Shown here piece after piece: positions 1-11,951 of a stretch of 50,261 nucleotides of DNA. Made by a program: the position numbers and the translations under genes. Location: positions 1 through 50,261 of the forward strand of contig LLCB01000376.1 of NCBI GenBank assembly GCA_001414345.1. The letters run 5' to 3'. The notes under the pieces are model-generated. The model was not told where the DNA came from. It searched no databases and saw nothing but the letters and a program-made list of their open reading frames with translations. Origin of the DNA: Hymenoscyphus infarciens. Taxonomy: Eukaryota > Ascomycota > Leotiomycetes > Helotiales > Helotiaceae. Within the stretch, counting starts at the first letter, position 1; each line of letters starts with the position of its first letter.

Positions 1-780
1 ATTAATTAAAGAGAGAACTTTATAACTAAAATCTAAAAATAGTTTAAAAAAGCTAATAAAATCTCTTAGTATTTTATATAAGTAGATAGTAATAAATCTA
101 TATATCTAGAAGGTTATAATAATACAAATTATATTCTACTAGTAAGGAGCTATATAGAAGTATATTTAAAAGAATAATATATATAATTTATAGACTTAAA
201 TACTAAGATAAAGAATAGATTATTCTTTTTAATATAAAGAGAGATAAGATATATATATATAAGAGTTTAGAGAATATAAACGAGGTTTAAGATATATTTA
301 ACTAGTTTTAGAATTAAAACTCTTCTAATATAAATAAATATTATAAATAGCTAGCTATTATAAAGCTTTAAAAGAATAATTTATTATAGCTATTAACGCT
401 TTATATCTAATTTAGTCTTTTAAGAATATTCTTCTTAGTTTTTATAAATATAAATACCTACTAGTTTAATTAAATAATCTCTCTTTTACTAATAAAGAAG
501 CTAAGCTTATAATAGACGTAAATATATATAATATAATAGCTATATTATATTACTAAGATTTATAAAGCTACGAGTATATAAAAAGTAGTAGTAGTAGAAG
601 AGATAAAAGTAAGAACTTTAAAATTTTTATTTTTTTTAATAACTATAACTTCTATAATAATCGAGTATATATAATTTTAGTATAATCGAATAGCCTTAAT
701 ATATAATTCTCTTAACTTTAAAGTATAATTAAGTATAAAAGGTGGTAGTAGAGGACGTTGAATTATAATATATTTAGACG
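1..780. repeat. AT-rich RIP-degraded block, identity unknown
   Basis: The stretch is strongly AT-rich, with very few TpG and CpA dinucleotides and abundant TpA, the same texture as the retrotransposon interior at 6.1-11.6 kb. No open frame of useful length survives on either strand and I could not recognise a domain. It runs off the left edge, so its ends and class are unknown. Base composition returns to normal at about 780. It is most likely the degraded end of a transposable element. Confidence 0.6.
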
Positions 781-1057
781 CTGAAATGCTAAAAAGTTGA
801 TTTTCCAAAATGTCCGAGAGGGTCGTTAACAGCCACCATAGATAACGGTGGTCAAGTTTTTTGGTCTGTTGTCTGTCTATATTTAGATATCATTTGACAT
901 AAGCTACCTGTAGAGTAAGAAACGGATCAGAACCCTCCAGCAACATCCAAACAACATAAATTTGTTGGTTCTCATTGGGATCTATGTTATCCAATACTTC
1001 CCTAATCCTTTAAAACCCGCACATTTTGAAAGGGAGGGGAGTTGTCACAAGAAGTTG

Positions 1058-1548
1058 GTGCGCAAAAACCCCAAGAGGAATAAGTGACTTCTGCTTTGCC
1101 TCACTCTTGCATGCAATTGCCGCGGCCAACTTTGTTGCCAAAGATAATATGCAAGGCTAGCGGGAGTACGAGAGAGTCTCATGAATCCCAAGCTTGATTT
1201 TCTATGATCCAGAGTCAGCCATTCCCGGCAAGCTCTTGGAGAATCCCCAAGCTTTCTATGGATGATTCCCGCGTCGCTATCTGGATTTCCTTTCCGGACC
1301 ACAAAGTGCGCAAAAACAATTACCCCACATCCACAGACCAATCCCCACGCAATGAACTGGTGCGCAAAAACCACAGTTGGCCTTGAAACGCCTTACTGCT
1401 CCTCCAAATACGGAACATATCCTCTTTCAGATTCCTATGTGTACATGAGCAGTGCGCAAAAAACAAAATCCGCCTAACCGCCTCCCACCCGTAAACAAAT
1501 CCACGGTCCATACCCGATCCAAAAGATGATTTCCAGTGCGCAAAAACC
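1058..1548 (+). promoter_or_regulatory. Five-copy GTGCGCAAAAAC motif cluster
   Basis: The word GTGCGCAAAAAC occurs at 1058, 1306, 1360 and 1536, and with one extra A at 1452. All copies are on the same strand, and three of the five are followed by a further C. Spacings are 248, 54, 92 and 84 bases, so it is not a simple tandem repeat. The cluster lies 290-780 bases upstream of the ATG of the candidate small gene at 1835, as a set of activator or repressor sites would. On the other strand the core reads TTTTTGCGCAC, which resembles E2F/MBF-like TTTGCGC words; that link is inference. The rest of 781-1834 shows no convincing gene. Confidence 0.45.
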
Positions 1549-1834
1549 CTGTTCTCTTTTAGCACACATCTCTCATTGAGCCTCATGATAGTAATGAAGA
1601 CCCGTGGACACGTATAAATATATCCTCTTACTTCAATTTTTAAGAACCAAAAGATTTCACTCTCACACTTATATATCCATTCATCTGTTCCAATCCCCAC
1701 GAGTTTATCTCCAAATTGAACCATTCCGTATCAGGCTCCAGCACATCAGATTGACTTCAGTTGATCGTCGAAAATCAAGGGGAGAGAACTTTCATTCCCA
1801 ATTTCTTTACTCACTCTCTCACGGAGAAATCAAA

Positions 1835-2212
1835 ATGTCAAATTCATCAAATTGGTCAACGACCGGGTAAGAAGTTTTTCCCTCGCCCTCCATGTCGCTC
1901 CTCCGCCCCAAGATCTCTAACAATACCCCTCTAACAGAAATGATGGTTATTACTCAAATTCAACCAACAAAAACAACTCCAACTACCACACAACGCAAGT
2001 CCCAAGCAAGACAAAGAATTCCGCAAAACTAACAAAAACAATAGTCAAAACAATCAGCATTACTCCCCAATGGACACCTATCTCAACCAACCAGAATCCC
2101 ATGAGAGAATAGCTCTTGCATATGGAATTTATGACTTAAAGAAGGCGGTAAAATCTCATCGGAGGAGGATTGCGAAGGAAATTGGCGAGGTGGAGAGGAA
2201 GAGTAGGAAATG
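1835..2212 (+). CDS. Candidate small spliced gene, Asn/Gln-rich and basic C-terminus
   Basis: Not recognised. An ATG at 1835 opens a 32-base exon followed by a good donor (GTAAGA at 1867) and an acceptor (CTAACAG ending at 1937). Splicing there leads into an Asn/Ser/Thr-rich frame that stops near 2109. A different frame, open from 1944 to a TGA at 2210-2212, looks more like protein: a Gln/Asn-rich start, then a charged stretch containing ESHERIALAYGIYDLKKA and a Lys/Arg-rich end. The two frames cannot be joined with the intron I see, so either a second small intron was missed, or there is a frame error, or the gene is broken. The GTGCGCAAAAAC cluster lies directly upstream. The strand and approximate limits are more secure than the exact structure. 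Confidence 0.35.
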
Positions 2213-2401
2213 AGATGCTTGAAGGAGGGTGGGCGTGTATGATACGTGTATGAAAACTGGGAAGGGAATTGTGATGCAAAATGAAGCAGCGAAAGAAAGA
2301 CAAAACCCACAAAAACAAGAGAACAAATACCAACCATCAAATCTCAAAGATTCAGCATTTGCAAAGCGGGAGAACTGTTCGTTGAACCTTTTTCACCCCA
2401 T

Positions 2402-4035
2402 CTAGGTGCAGCAAGCAAGCTCACATTGCCCACCATGCTTCATACTCAAAAGCTTCCTCATAGCCTCCACCCCCTCCTGCATCTCCTCTCTCACCCGACA
2501 ACTAGGAACCCCCATCACCGGGCACTTCAAGTCCGTCTTCTCCTTGAATAGTTCAGCCATATCAACAGGCCATCGCATATACACCTCCCACCCCGGGCCA
2601 AGATACTTGGCAATCGTCTTCACAACTAAACATCTTATCAGTACAGCGAAACCATCTCTCCCAAAAACAGAACAGGATAAAGAGAAAAAGGGGGGCAGAG
2701 CATAAACATACTAAACTCAGGTTTCTCCCTCCACCACCACATCCCCTCCACCCTCGCCAGCGTAACCCCAATAGCCGCATAATAATAAGCAAGTATAACC
2801 AGCGCAGGAGGCTGAAACCGTTTTACTAAACCATCAAACAACATCGGACAATAAGCTTGCCACCTCTTAAACCCGATAAGCAATTCCTCCACCGCTCCCC
2901 TCTCCATATCCGGTTTCGTACACATCACCAGATACGGAGCGAGAGAACTAACCCTCCTATAACAAATCTCGCGATCCTCGTCAGAAAGAGGATTCAATCC
3001 CTCCAACATGTTGATTAAGCACTTCCCGGGTCCTTGGACGGGACTTGTTTCTGTGAGGAAGTAGGGGAAGAATTTTGGTTTTGGGACGAGACCTCTGAAA
3101 AGCGCGATTTTGAATTTCACATCTGGCCCTTGGGTGATGATGGAGCAGATTCCGCGGAGGTATTTGAAGGAGGTGTCTTCGCAGGGGATTTTGGCGAAGG
3201 GGTCAAAGTCTAGGACTGAACACATGTAGAAATAGAGGATGAAAGAGGTGGCGATTATAGCCTCGGGACTTTGCGTATCCTTGCGTACCATAGGTCGATA
3301 AGTAGAAAGTGCAACTTGAAGATGTTTGGCTTCGATGAGGGTGTAATTGTAATCGTGCATAGGAGCTACACCAGGAACTTTTTGGATGTGGCGAGCGGAG
3401 AGTGTGAGGATGGCGTGGAGGAGGAAGGTGTGCTAGATATATCAGTATACAAAAAAACACCACATGAGACTTTGAGTGACAAGGAAACTACATACCGAGA
3501 AAGCGAGTTGCAAAACCCCTCCCCATAATGAAGCAGGCCCAACTAAATCATTCATCGTCCTCTCCGCGAAATTAACCAACAGCACCACATCCTGCGTCCT
3601 AAACTTCCGCCGCACCTCCTCAGGCATAAGAGAGACATTATCAAACTTCCATCTCTCCTCCTCCAAGCCCCCCTCCCTACTATTCTTCAGAGTAATCCTC
3701 ACAGGACTCGCAGCATGATAAGCCCAAATCGACTCAATATTTGAATACGGTCCAAAATCCGGATCTTTTGCTGCAATGCTTCCAGTTGTATTGCCCAGTG
3801 CGAATGAGGAGACGTTGGATTTCCAACGTGGGATGGCTTGTGAGGGGTAGACGCATGCGTGAGGTTGAGTTTTGCACTTTGTACAGTTTGGACGAAGTTC
3901 ATCACATTTGATCCTTCGTTTTCGACAGGTATTGCATCCTGTTTTTGATTTCCCATTTGATTTTCGGGTCTTGGGGACGATGGGGCCTGTTTCTGTGGCT
4001 CCTGGAGCTGCGAAAGTCTCCTGCGTCTCCATCAC
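2402..4035 (-). CDS. Zn(II)2Cys6 fungal transcription factor
   Basis: Three exons, 4035-3496, 3432-2712 and 2625-2402, give 1,485 bases and a 494-residue protein. Both introns are GT-AG (63 and 85 bases) and keep frame. Residues 34-61 form the zinc cluster, with six cysteines spaced C-X2-C-X6-C-X6-C-X2-C-X6-C in a basic context, preceded by Lys/Arg-rich sequence. After it, the part spanning the first junction (LQLAFS then HTFLLHAILTLSARH) matches the start of the regulatory middle domain seen in UPC2-like and sterol-regulator-like fungal factors; the rest is helical. It should act in the nucleus as a DNA-binding regulator. Its target genes cannot be told from the sequence. It lies about 700 bases downstream of the Smr gene on the same strand. 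There is no sign of RIP. Confidence 0.9.
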
Positions 4036-4751
4036 GCTGTGTTGGTCGTTTCAAGGCTCTCGAGTGGAATGTTTTTCAGCCGTTCCTGGTATCTGCTCGT
4101 ACAGACGATGCAAGAGGTAGTTGAAAGAGATAAAAAATGAAGATATGAGGAGATTTACGCTCCATCTTCTGTTGTTGGTAGCTGACGCTTTGGGGCGTAA
4201 AATTATCATCGAGATAGAAGTACAAGAGAGGCGTGGAAAACGAGAAGCACGATTTGATTGGCGAGTCATCATTCTACCATGGGATCCACTGAATGGTGTC
4301 TAAAAGAGGTAACTGCCGAAGGAAATTCCCCTGCTGAGTGCTAAAGCTAACAGTTAGATTCTCATTTTCACTTTGAAAGAGCATTGTGAGCTTACCAGGA
4401 AACCCATCACGGGCATACGAAAGGGAATTCACAACGAACAACGATTTTTTGCAACTCTGGGAAATATCATCAATTCAAGCATTATCGTGTCCAGGATCAC
4501 ACCTATGTAAAATCAAATGAAGACACTCCCTCTATGTGCAAGGCAATATACAGATCCACCCGGCCCTCCAAGTGTCTTTTCGAACTTTGAGCTTCTCTTG
4601 GCCGTAACCATCCCCATATCGTATGCATCCACATATCCAAACCAGCTTAATAGCCATTCATCTTGCCCGGGTATAGTCCCACCGAAATCATTTCCATCAT
4701 GCTCCTTTAAAATGCCCCTCCAACCCCGCGCCCTCGTAAGTTCTGAAAACC
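4036..4751. other. Intergenic region between Smr and Zn2Cys6 genes
   Basis: This is the spacer between the stop of the Smr gene and the start codon of the transcription factor, both on the minus strand. It must hold the Smr 3' untranslated end and the regulator's promoter. I see short open frames only, none with protein-like composition, and no clear repeat or RNA gene. Confidence 0.6.
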
Positions 4752-5709
4752 CTACATAACAACACAACATCCCTCCAACTTCTTAAGAACCTTAGGAAGA
4801 AGCTTCTTAGCCAACTTCTCCATCTCATCATTATTGTTGTTGCCATTTTGTTGTTGATTCTGTCCCCCATGTTGATTCGGAGCCCCAGGATAGCCACCAG
4901 ATTGTGGACCGCCAGGATACCCACCTTGTTGTTGACCACCACCATGATATTGTTGACCGCCATGCTGCTGCTGTCCACCATGTTGTTGTCCTTGATTCCC
5001 ATGATGCTGAGCCGGAGGTTGATAACCATGAGGAGGAACCGCCGCTCCACCTTGAAGATTGATATAAATCATCCCCGCATTTGCCTCTGTGTTATACTGC
5101 AAGCCCAGATCGCGACATACCTCCTCGACAGCAGGTTTGATCTTCTGAACGTGATTCACGGAATGGTTTCCCTTGCCCACAATCCTACGAGTATCTTCAT
5201 TAGCCCCAATTCCAATTACCAATCCCAATTCCCGTCTGATCAGCCTCCCTAAATTGTCCCAACCCCCCAACCTAACCTAGAACCCTCTCAGACCGGCCAG
5301 TAGGGAAAAAACATACACATGCAAATGCCTCTGTCCCTGCCCCTGCGCATATCTAATCCTCTGCTGCACAATCTGTTCCGCCTCCTTCACAAACTGTCCA
5401 TGCAAATCAATCGTATCCTCGGGAACCCTCCCATTGGCATTATTCTCTCGAAAGATGTAATCCGAGGCCTGTTTATTGTATGCCTTCATGCCCTCCCAAT
5501 TCTTCCTGTTGGCTTCGGTGCGCGCCAGGTCGCGGAGACGGTCGTATTCGGCTTCGGCATCTTGGGATTGCGAGTGGTTGAAGGCTGCAAGACGTAGATG
5601 TGGTTAGTTGAGGGTGGTGGGTTGCTAGCAGGTGGGTGTTGATTGTTTATTTTGGTTGCGACGTACCTCGAGGACTAGCCATATCGTCCATTGCAATATT
5701 TGCCGCCAT
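4752..5709 (-). CDS. DUF1771 / Smr-domain protein with C-terminal CaaX box
   Basis: Exons 5709-5667, 5584-5317 and 5184-4752 make 744 bases, 247 residues; the splice sites restore LHVIVGKGNHS across the second junction. Residues about 15-60 form the helical DUF1771 region (DAEAEYDRLRDLARTEANR). The Smr domain follows, with the TIDLHGQ motif and the GKGNHS motif. Smr domains are known nucleic-acid binders or nucleases related to MutS2. After it comes a Gln/Gly/His/Pro-rich low-complexity linker (about 85 residues), a Lys-rich helix, and the last five residues CCVVM. Cys-Val-Val-Met at the terminus fits a CaaX box for farnesylation, so the protein may be membrane anchored; that is inference. 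The LTR retrotransposon begins only 252 bases upstream of the start codon. Confidence 0.9.
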
Positions 5710-5763
5710 CTTGCCTATCCCTAAGCCTCAAACTTGTTATGAGGCAAGGTAGAGAAGGCGTTT

Positions 5764-5778
5764 GATCGATCGATCGAT
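5764..5778. repeat. GATC tetranucleotide microsatellite
   Basis: About three and a half copies of GATC in the upstream region of the Smr gene, between its start codon and the retrotransposon. Confidence 0.7.
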
Positions 5779-5960
5779 TTAATGGACGAGAAAACGAGGG
5801 AAGGAGAGGATGTGTTGTCCAAGAGAGAGGGAGAGTAGCACAATTAAAGTCCAGAATGCAATCCAAGCTAGCTCCAGCGATGCGATTCAGGGCAGGGAAC
5901 TAGAATTCGGGGATCGCTGCAGGGTTGTCCAAGGTTCAGCGTGCAGCTGGACGGTGACGA

Positions 5961-6119
5961 TGTTGGGGCGATAATCGCTTCGGCGCTTATCCGGCCCGAC
6001 AATTCACTTTGCCTATACTTAGATGTTTAAGGCCTTTCGTAGCTAGTCTCCTCTTTTATTATCTCTATATAATATAATACTTTAACCTCTATCTCTAGAT
6101 ACTAGGCTACTACTATATA
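5961..6119 (+). repeat. 5' LTR of the large Gypsy-type element
   Basis: 159 bases starting TGTTGGGGCG. It aligns end to end with the copy at 21557-21715. Its first ~45 bases remain GC-rich while its inner end is converted to A/T (ending in ATATA where the other copy has ATACA). Confidence 0.93.
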
Positions 6120-6399
6120 AATAGTATCCTTAGTAAGGTAACGAATCTCTAAATTATCTAATAAATATATTAGTCTATTAACCTTAAAATCGAAATTTTA
6201 TTCTCTAAATTAAGGAATTAGGCGTTAGTACTAGAAACCCTTAAATCTACTTACAATATTAGGTATCTACTATTATAGAAAAAGTATATATAAGGTATAT
6301 TAGAATATTAGAACTAAAAGAATAGTATATATCTATAATACTATAAATAACAAAGATATTTAAAATCTATAAGTATTATTAATAGTAATTAATTTAGCT

Positions 6400-7740
6400 C
6401 TTAGAACTATATATAGATATAACTTCTATATAAAGTAGAAAGAAGAAAATAATCCACTACTATACTTTTAAGAGGCTACCTTTCTCTTTAATAAATAGTC
6501 TCTTAACTTCGTTTATATTAACTAAAGATAGATTACTATTTAAAGAAACTCCTTTTAACGAATTTAAAGAACTTTCCTATAATAGTCTATACTCTATAAA
6601 GTCTAACTTAGAATCTTCTATACTATTATAATTCGATTCTAAAGATAAGAGACTAATAGCTAATATATATTTTAGAAGTAAGAGTTTACTAGTACCTAAA
6701 TAAAGTATAAAAGTATAGTTAATACTCTTAGAATAAGCTATCTAAGAATTCTTAATAGAAATATCTATTATATTAGACTTATTACTAGTAGAGAAAGGAA
6801 ACTTAGCTATAGTTAGAAATACTCTCTTACTAAATAAAGGACTATTACTATTCTAGAGGAAAATTACTACTAAGTTAAATATATTATCTATAATATTAGT
6901 TCTACTATTCTATAGTTTACTATATAAAGACGTAGAGATGTTCTTAACTTTTATAGAATATACTATAAAAGCTAATTATAATAATCTAGTTATACTAAAG
7001 AAAGAGAAGTCTTTAATTATAATGTCTAATTATTATAGAAAGGCTACTAGATATATTTAAAGCCTCTTATAAGCTATTAAAGGAGACTTTAAGAAGTTAA
7101 AAGCTTTATTAATTAATAGATTTCCTTAGAAGAATAGAGAAGATAAAGTAGAATTAGTAATAGATAAGATAATATCTTTAAGTTAAAATAGACGCCCTCT
7201 TTATAAGTACTATATAGAAATATAAGATATTAAGTAGGATTTACCTAATACTATAGAAGCTTAGCTATATAAGTAAGCTATTAAGAGACTTAATAAAGGA
7301 CTAATAAGAATAGTAGTTTATTCTAATAGAGTAATATTAAAGATTATTAAGATTAAATCCTTAATCTAAAATATAAAGGCTACTACTAAAAGATCGAATA
7401 ACTATAACCTAAGAGTAGTAGAGGTAGCTAATATATATTTAAAAGTAGATAACTTAGGATTATAACTAGAATTTAGTTAAATATAGAAGTTTATAAAGAT
7501 AGATTAAGAAAAGAATAATTACTATATAGCTATTATAGAAGCTCTTATTAACTCTTTTATAAAGTAGACTCTAGTCTCTTAAAGCTAAAATCGAATTCCT
7601 CTCTAAAAAGGAAATAGAAACATAGTACTAGTTAGTATTAACATAGCTTTTATTCCTAGATCTAATACTTAGTTTAGTCTAAGAAAGCTATTTATATACT
7701 ATACTTATAAAAAGGAAGGTTATAGTTCTAGAAACTATAA
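6400..7740 (+). pseudogene. Degraded gag of the large element, with zinc knuckle
   Basis: From about 6.9 kb the plus strand, read with TAA/TAG taken as lost Gln or Trp codons, has the composition of a fungal retroelement Gag capsid. At 7697-7738 the reading gives Tyr-X2-Tyr-X4-Tyr-X4-Tyr in a KKEGxSSRN context. This has exactly the spacing of a CCHC zinc knuckle in which each Cys (G-to-A) and the His (C-to-T) has become Tyr. The left limit is approximate. This part is in the frame with codon starts at positions that leave remainder 2 on division by 3, the same frame as the protease motif downstream. Confidence 0.65.
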
Positions 7741-8848
7741 AACCCCTTTATCTAAATAGTTATTAAAAGCTAAATAATAGAAATAATAAGATAAATAGAA
7801 TTAAAATTATATAATATAAGCTTATATAGTAGAGCTTTACTATAATTAAAACTAATACTTCTAATAAAACTTATAAGGTTATTAGTTTTAAGAGAATTAA
7901 AGAGAATAACTCTTTTTAAATAATATAAGAAATTATTATAGTATTAGGCCTTAGTAGATAAATTAAAATAGGGCTAGCTTTAGATAATTAGTAATAGGTA
8001 ATAATCTAGTAGCTAGCTAAGAAACTTAGATAATTTAGAGTAGATTAATATTAGATAGTACTATAGTTACTTAGATACTACTAAAGTAGATAGTTAATAT
8101 ATCTAATTCTACTATTAATAAGTAGAATACTAGAGATTTAAATATAGTCTATAATAGAGAATATATATATAGAATAGAGGTAGAAATATAAGTACTAGTA
8201 AATATATTAACTCTAGTATAATTATAAGAAGTTAAAGTATTAGTAGTAGAGAAGTAGTTAAGTATAAGAATCTTAAGTAGTATCTTTTCTATAGAACCTT
8301 CTAGTAGACTAACTAAGAAAGGAAAATATAAAGCACCTATAGTTAAAGAATATAAAGACGATATTATAAAAGATACTATACCTATATAAGAGCTATTACT
8401 CTAACCTTCTACTCCTAGTCTAAAAAAGAAGGTAGTAATAAAGAAAGCTAAGCGACTTATTATAAGTATAATAGGATAAGAGGACTTTTCTCTAGCTAAT
8501 ATATTAGTAAACGTAAAGCTTAAGATATCTTTACTTTAGCTTTATAATTAGTCTCTTAGAGATAGATTTAAACTTATAAGACTATTTAAACTTAAACCTA
8601 AATCTAACTCTATAAAAGCTAGGCTACTAGGAAATAGCTATACTATCGACGTTTTCTAAGTTAAAGATACTAATATAATAACTATAATACTTGTTAAAAT
8701 AATTAAAGAAACCTAGAAGATAACTAATAACAAATACTTAGACTAGCTAGAAAACAAATTAACTCTATTCTTAACTAAGAAAATATATAACTTCTATATA
8801 TAAGTAGTAGTATAATCTTATATTAATTAGAAAGGAATCTATAATTTA

Positions 8849-8890
8849 AATCGAGTACTACTAGATAAGGGTTCTATTATTAACCTTATA
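8849..8890 (+). pseudogene. Degraded aspartic protease active site of the large element
   Basis: The reading RVLLDKGSIINLI resembles the retropepsin active-site strand (hydrophobic-Leu-Asp-X-Gly-Ser followed by hydrophobics). Only the core motif is recognised, with the catalytic Asp codon at 8864-8866. The Lys after the Asp could come from Glu by a G-to-A change. It is in the same frame as the zinc knuckle and lies between Gag and reverse transcriptase, the usual place. Confidence 0.5.
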
Positions 8891-10699
8891 CTAGAATTAG
8901 TAGTATAGAATTTAGAGTATAAGTTAAGACTAGACTGTTTAATTATAATTAAAGTAGCTAATATAACACTTTACTTATTAGAATACTTTATTTACTTTAA
9001 TATATATATTAATAGTATTAATAGAGTTATTAACGTATATCTTATCTTAGATAGAACCTTATATTTACTATTACTAAGTTAATAGTAGATATAAGATTAT
9101 AGAATTATAGAAGATTATAAGAATAAGAAATATTAGATTAAGATAAAGAAAAGTAAATATAAGGAGCTTAAGAGTACTATCTTAACTAAGAGAATCGAAG
9201 TTCTTTAAGTAGTTACTAATCTAAACGTTTTATATAGCGAATTATCTATAGCTAGAAAAATCGTCTATATATATAAGGTAGAAATTTAAGATATAGTATA
9301 ATATATCTATAATATAACTATATAGGTATTAGCCTAAGTTACTAAAGAATATACTAAGGAAGTAGATTCTAAGAACGAAGAAATAGTTAATTAGATGTTT
9401 AAAGAATTATAAGATAAGATTAAATAAGAATATAAAGATAGAAATAAACTTTTAGAAGCTAGTACTCTAGCTAGTACTGATTTACTAATAATTAAACGAT
9501 TTATAATAATAGGACTATAGTTTAGTTTAAAAGCTAACTATAAGTAGAGAGTCTAGCCTTTACTTATAAAGATAAAGTCTAGCTAGAAGAGGGAGGATTA
9601 GAGAGAAAAGTATTAGAACCTAGAATATAATTATCTATTAGAGTATAATATTTTAAAGAAAGGTATAAGAATTTAGTCTTCTTATAAGATGTCTTAGAAT
9701 AATTAGGAAACTAAGATAAAATACTTTTAATATAATTATTATTAAATAATTAGTAGTTAGTAAACATATAAGAGAAGGTAAAGAGTTACCTTATAAAGCC
9801 TATTAAAATAGCTTTAAATTAATCTTAGCTATATAATAGAAAGAGGAGAATAAGGGTTAAGAAGAGAATAAAAGGGTTAAGGTCTTAGTAGAAGGTATAA
9901 CTATCTATTACTATAATACTAAAATCTATATAAAATAAGAAATTAAATAATAGAGAAGGGAAATAGGTTAGCTTAAATATAGTAGAAGTTAAAGGTATAC
10001 TTCTATCTATGTCTAGATTACTAGAATCTAAACCTATATATATATATCTATAAAGGAAGAGAAGATAGTTAAGTATTACTATAGCTTTTAATAAAGATAA
10101 CCTTTCTTATTATTCTAGTACTAAACTATTATAAAGTAAATTAAGTAGTTAGTAGAGAAATTAGAGATAAGTAATAAATATTAGAGTATAACTTTTAAAA
10201 GAAGCTATAGTAGTAGAAAGTAAAGATTATAAGAATGATCTATTTATAGCTAAGATACTAAAATAGAGCTAGAGTAGTACTAAAGTATATCTTATAAAAA
10301 AAAGAGTAAGATTTAAAGAAGTAGTTAAAGTTATAGGAAATTCTAACCTATCTAATAATAAAATACTAGAATTTAGAATAGATAAAGGAATATAAATTTT
10401 AAACTCCTAGTAGACTAGATAAGATGAAATAGAAATATTTATAAGTTAATAAATAATTACTAGAGCTAGTATTAAAAGTCTAATATAAAGAGAGGAGGTA
10501 GATAAAGAAGAGGATATATTTAATATAACTTATAGATTCTCTATTACTAAAAGACCTTTATAATATAAGAGAAGGTAGATAGAAGTATAAGAATTATATA
10601 AGCTAGAATAAAAGAAGATTAAGAATATTATAAATAAGATAATAAAGGAGTTAGTAGATATAGAGAAAAAGAGGTATATATTATAGAAATTACTATTTT

Positions 10700-11635
10700 A
10701 ATAAAAGGACATCTTTATAGATAATATTAGAAAAATACTTAAAATAGACTTAGTTAAATATAGAATTCCTATCTATTATAATTATATTTTAAAGAAGTTA
10801 CTAATTATAAAATAGTTATTAAAGAAGATAGAATATTAGAAGAAGTTACTATCTAAATTAGTAGAAGTAAAGGTAATTATCTAATATAAATCTTCTTAAT
10901 TAGTAAGAATATAATTAATTCTAAAGAAAAATAATATAATAAGAATAGTATATAATTATATCTTAGTAAATAAAGCTATAATAAAATTATAATACTTAAT
11001 AAAGTAATAGAAAACTATCTTATAGTAAATTATAAAGCTAGATATAAAGTATATGTTTTTATTAAATACTAGTAATAGGTATTAGGCTATAAAACTATTT
11101 AAGAATTATTAGTATAAAATAGCTTTTTAGACTATATTAAGATAATATTACTACTAAGTAATAGGATAAGGACTTATAAGAGTACTAGGTACTTACTCTA
11201 AATTAAAAGATTTAGAGTACTTAGTAATACTAAGACTAAATACTAAACTAGTATTATTAGATATTAGTAAGGATACTTATTTCTTATATTTTATAAATAA
11301 TAACTAAGGAGGTATAAAAGACTTCTCTACTTAAATATAGTTTCTAAGAGAACACTACTTCTTAAGAGTAGTATAGACGAAGCTTATACTAAGCCTACTT
11401 AAGACGAAATTTATAGTTATTAAATTAAACTATCTAAGATATTAGAGGCTAGTTAGAGGGGGTTTAAAGCTAGTACTTAATAAGCTAGCTATAATTTAAG
11501 ATTATATAGTTTCTAAAAGTACTAAGGAAGTAGAACGATTCTTATTTATATTACTATTCTTAAAGGATTATATACTAGGATATATAGACTTTTTAATAAT
11601 TATTAAAAGTTTAATAACTTATATTATAGAAGACT
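10700..11635 (+). pseudogene. Degraded reverse transcriptase of the large element
   Basis: Around 10890-11010 the plus strand reads like the RT fingers segment (LILKKN, then a VYNY-LVNKA stretch where V-D-Y-R-LVNKA is expected), in the frame with remainder 1. A likely catalytic double-Asp motif lies near 11290-11305 and reads as Asn-Asn, as G-to-A RIP would produce. The thumb-like segment (FLFILLFLKDYILGYIDF) runs up to 11635, where the nested element interrupts the gene. TAA and TAG interrupt it throughout. Confidence 0.7.
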
Positions 11636-11640
11636 ACTAA

Positions 11641-11951
11641 TATAATAGTATGCCGTCATTCTAGATAGCTAGGAGTACCTACTATATATAGGGTTTCAGC
11701 AGTTATTATCTTATATTATCTGTTTTAGAAAGGTTACGTAGGTTTAAGCTTTTATATTAGCCGAGGTTGTTCGGTTTTAGACTCTTTTATATAGTCTAAA
11801 CCTCTTATATATAGCAGCCTACTCTCCTAGAGTTAGAAAAGGCTAGTTTAGCCTTTTCTTCTATATTAGAGCCTAGTATCTATATACGTTATTCTGCTAT
11901 ACGTACTTCTATATGCTTCTACTATAGTAGTATGAATTTTATACTATTATA
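11641..11951 (+). repeat. 5' LTR of the nested element
   Basis: 311 bases that align without a length change to 15297-15607. The first bases read TATAATAG, against TATAACAG in the right copy; both fit an original start TGTAACAG after RIP. The outer (left) half keeps more G and C than the same half of the right copy. Confidence 0.92.

Noticed and set aside
1320..1724. 134-codon open frame on the minus strand
   Set aside because: It overlaps the GTGCGCAAAAAC cluster, has no family motif or splice context, and its residues are translations of the repeated word and promoter-like sequence.
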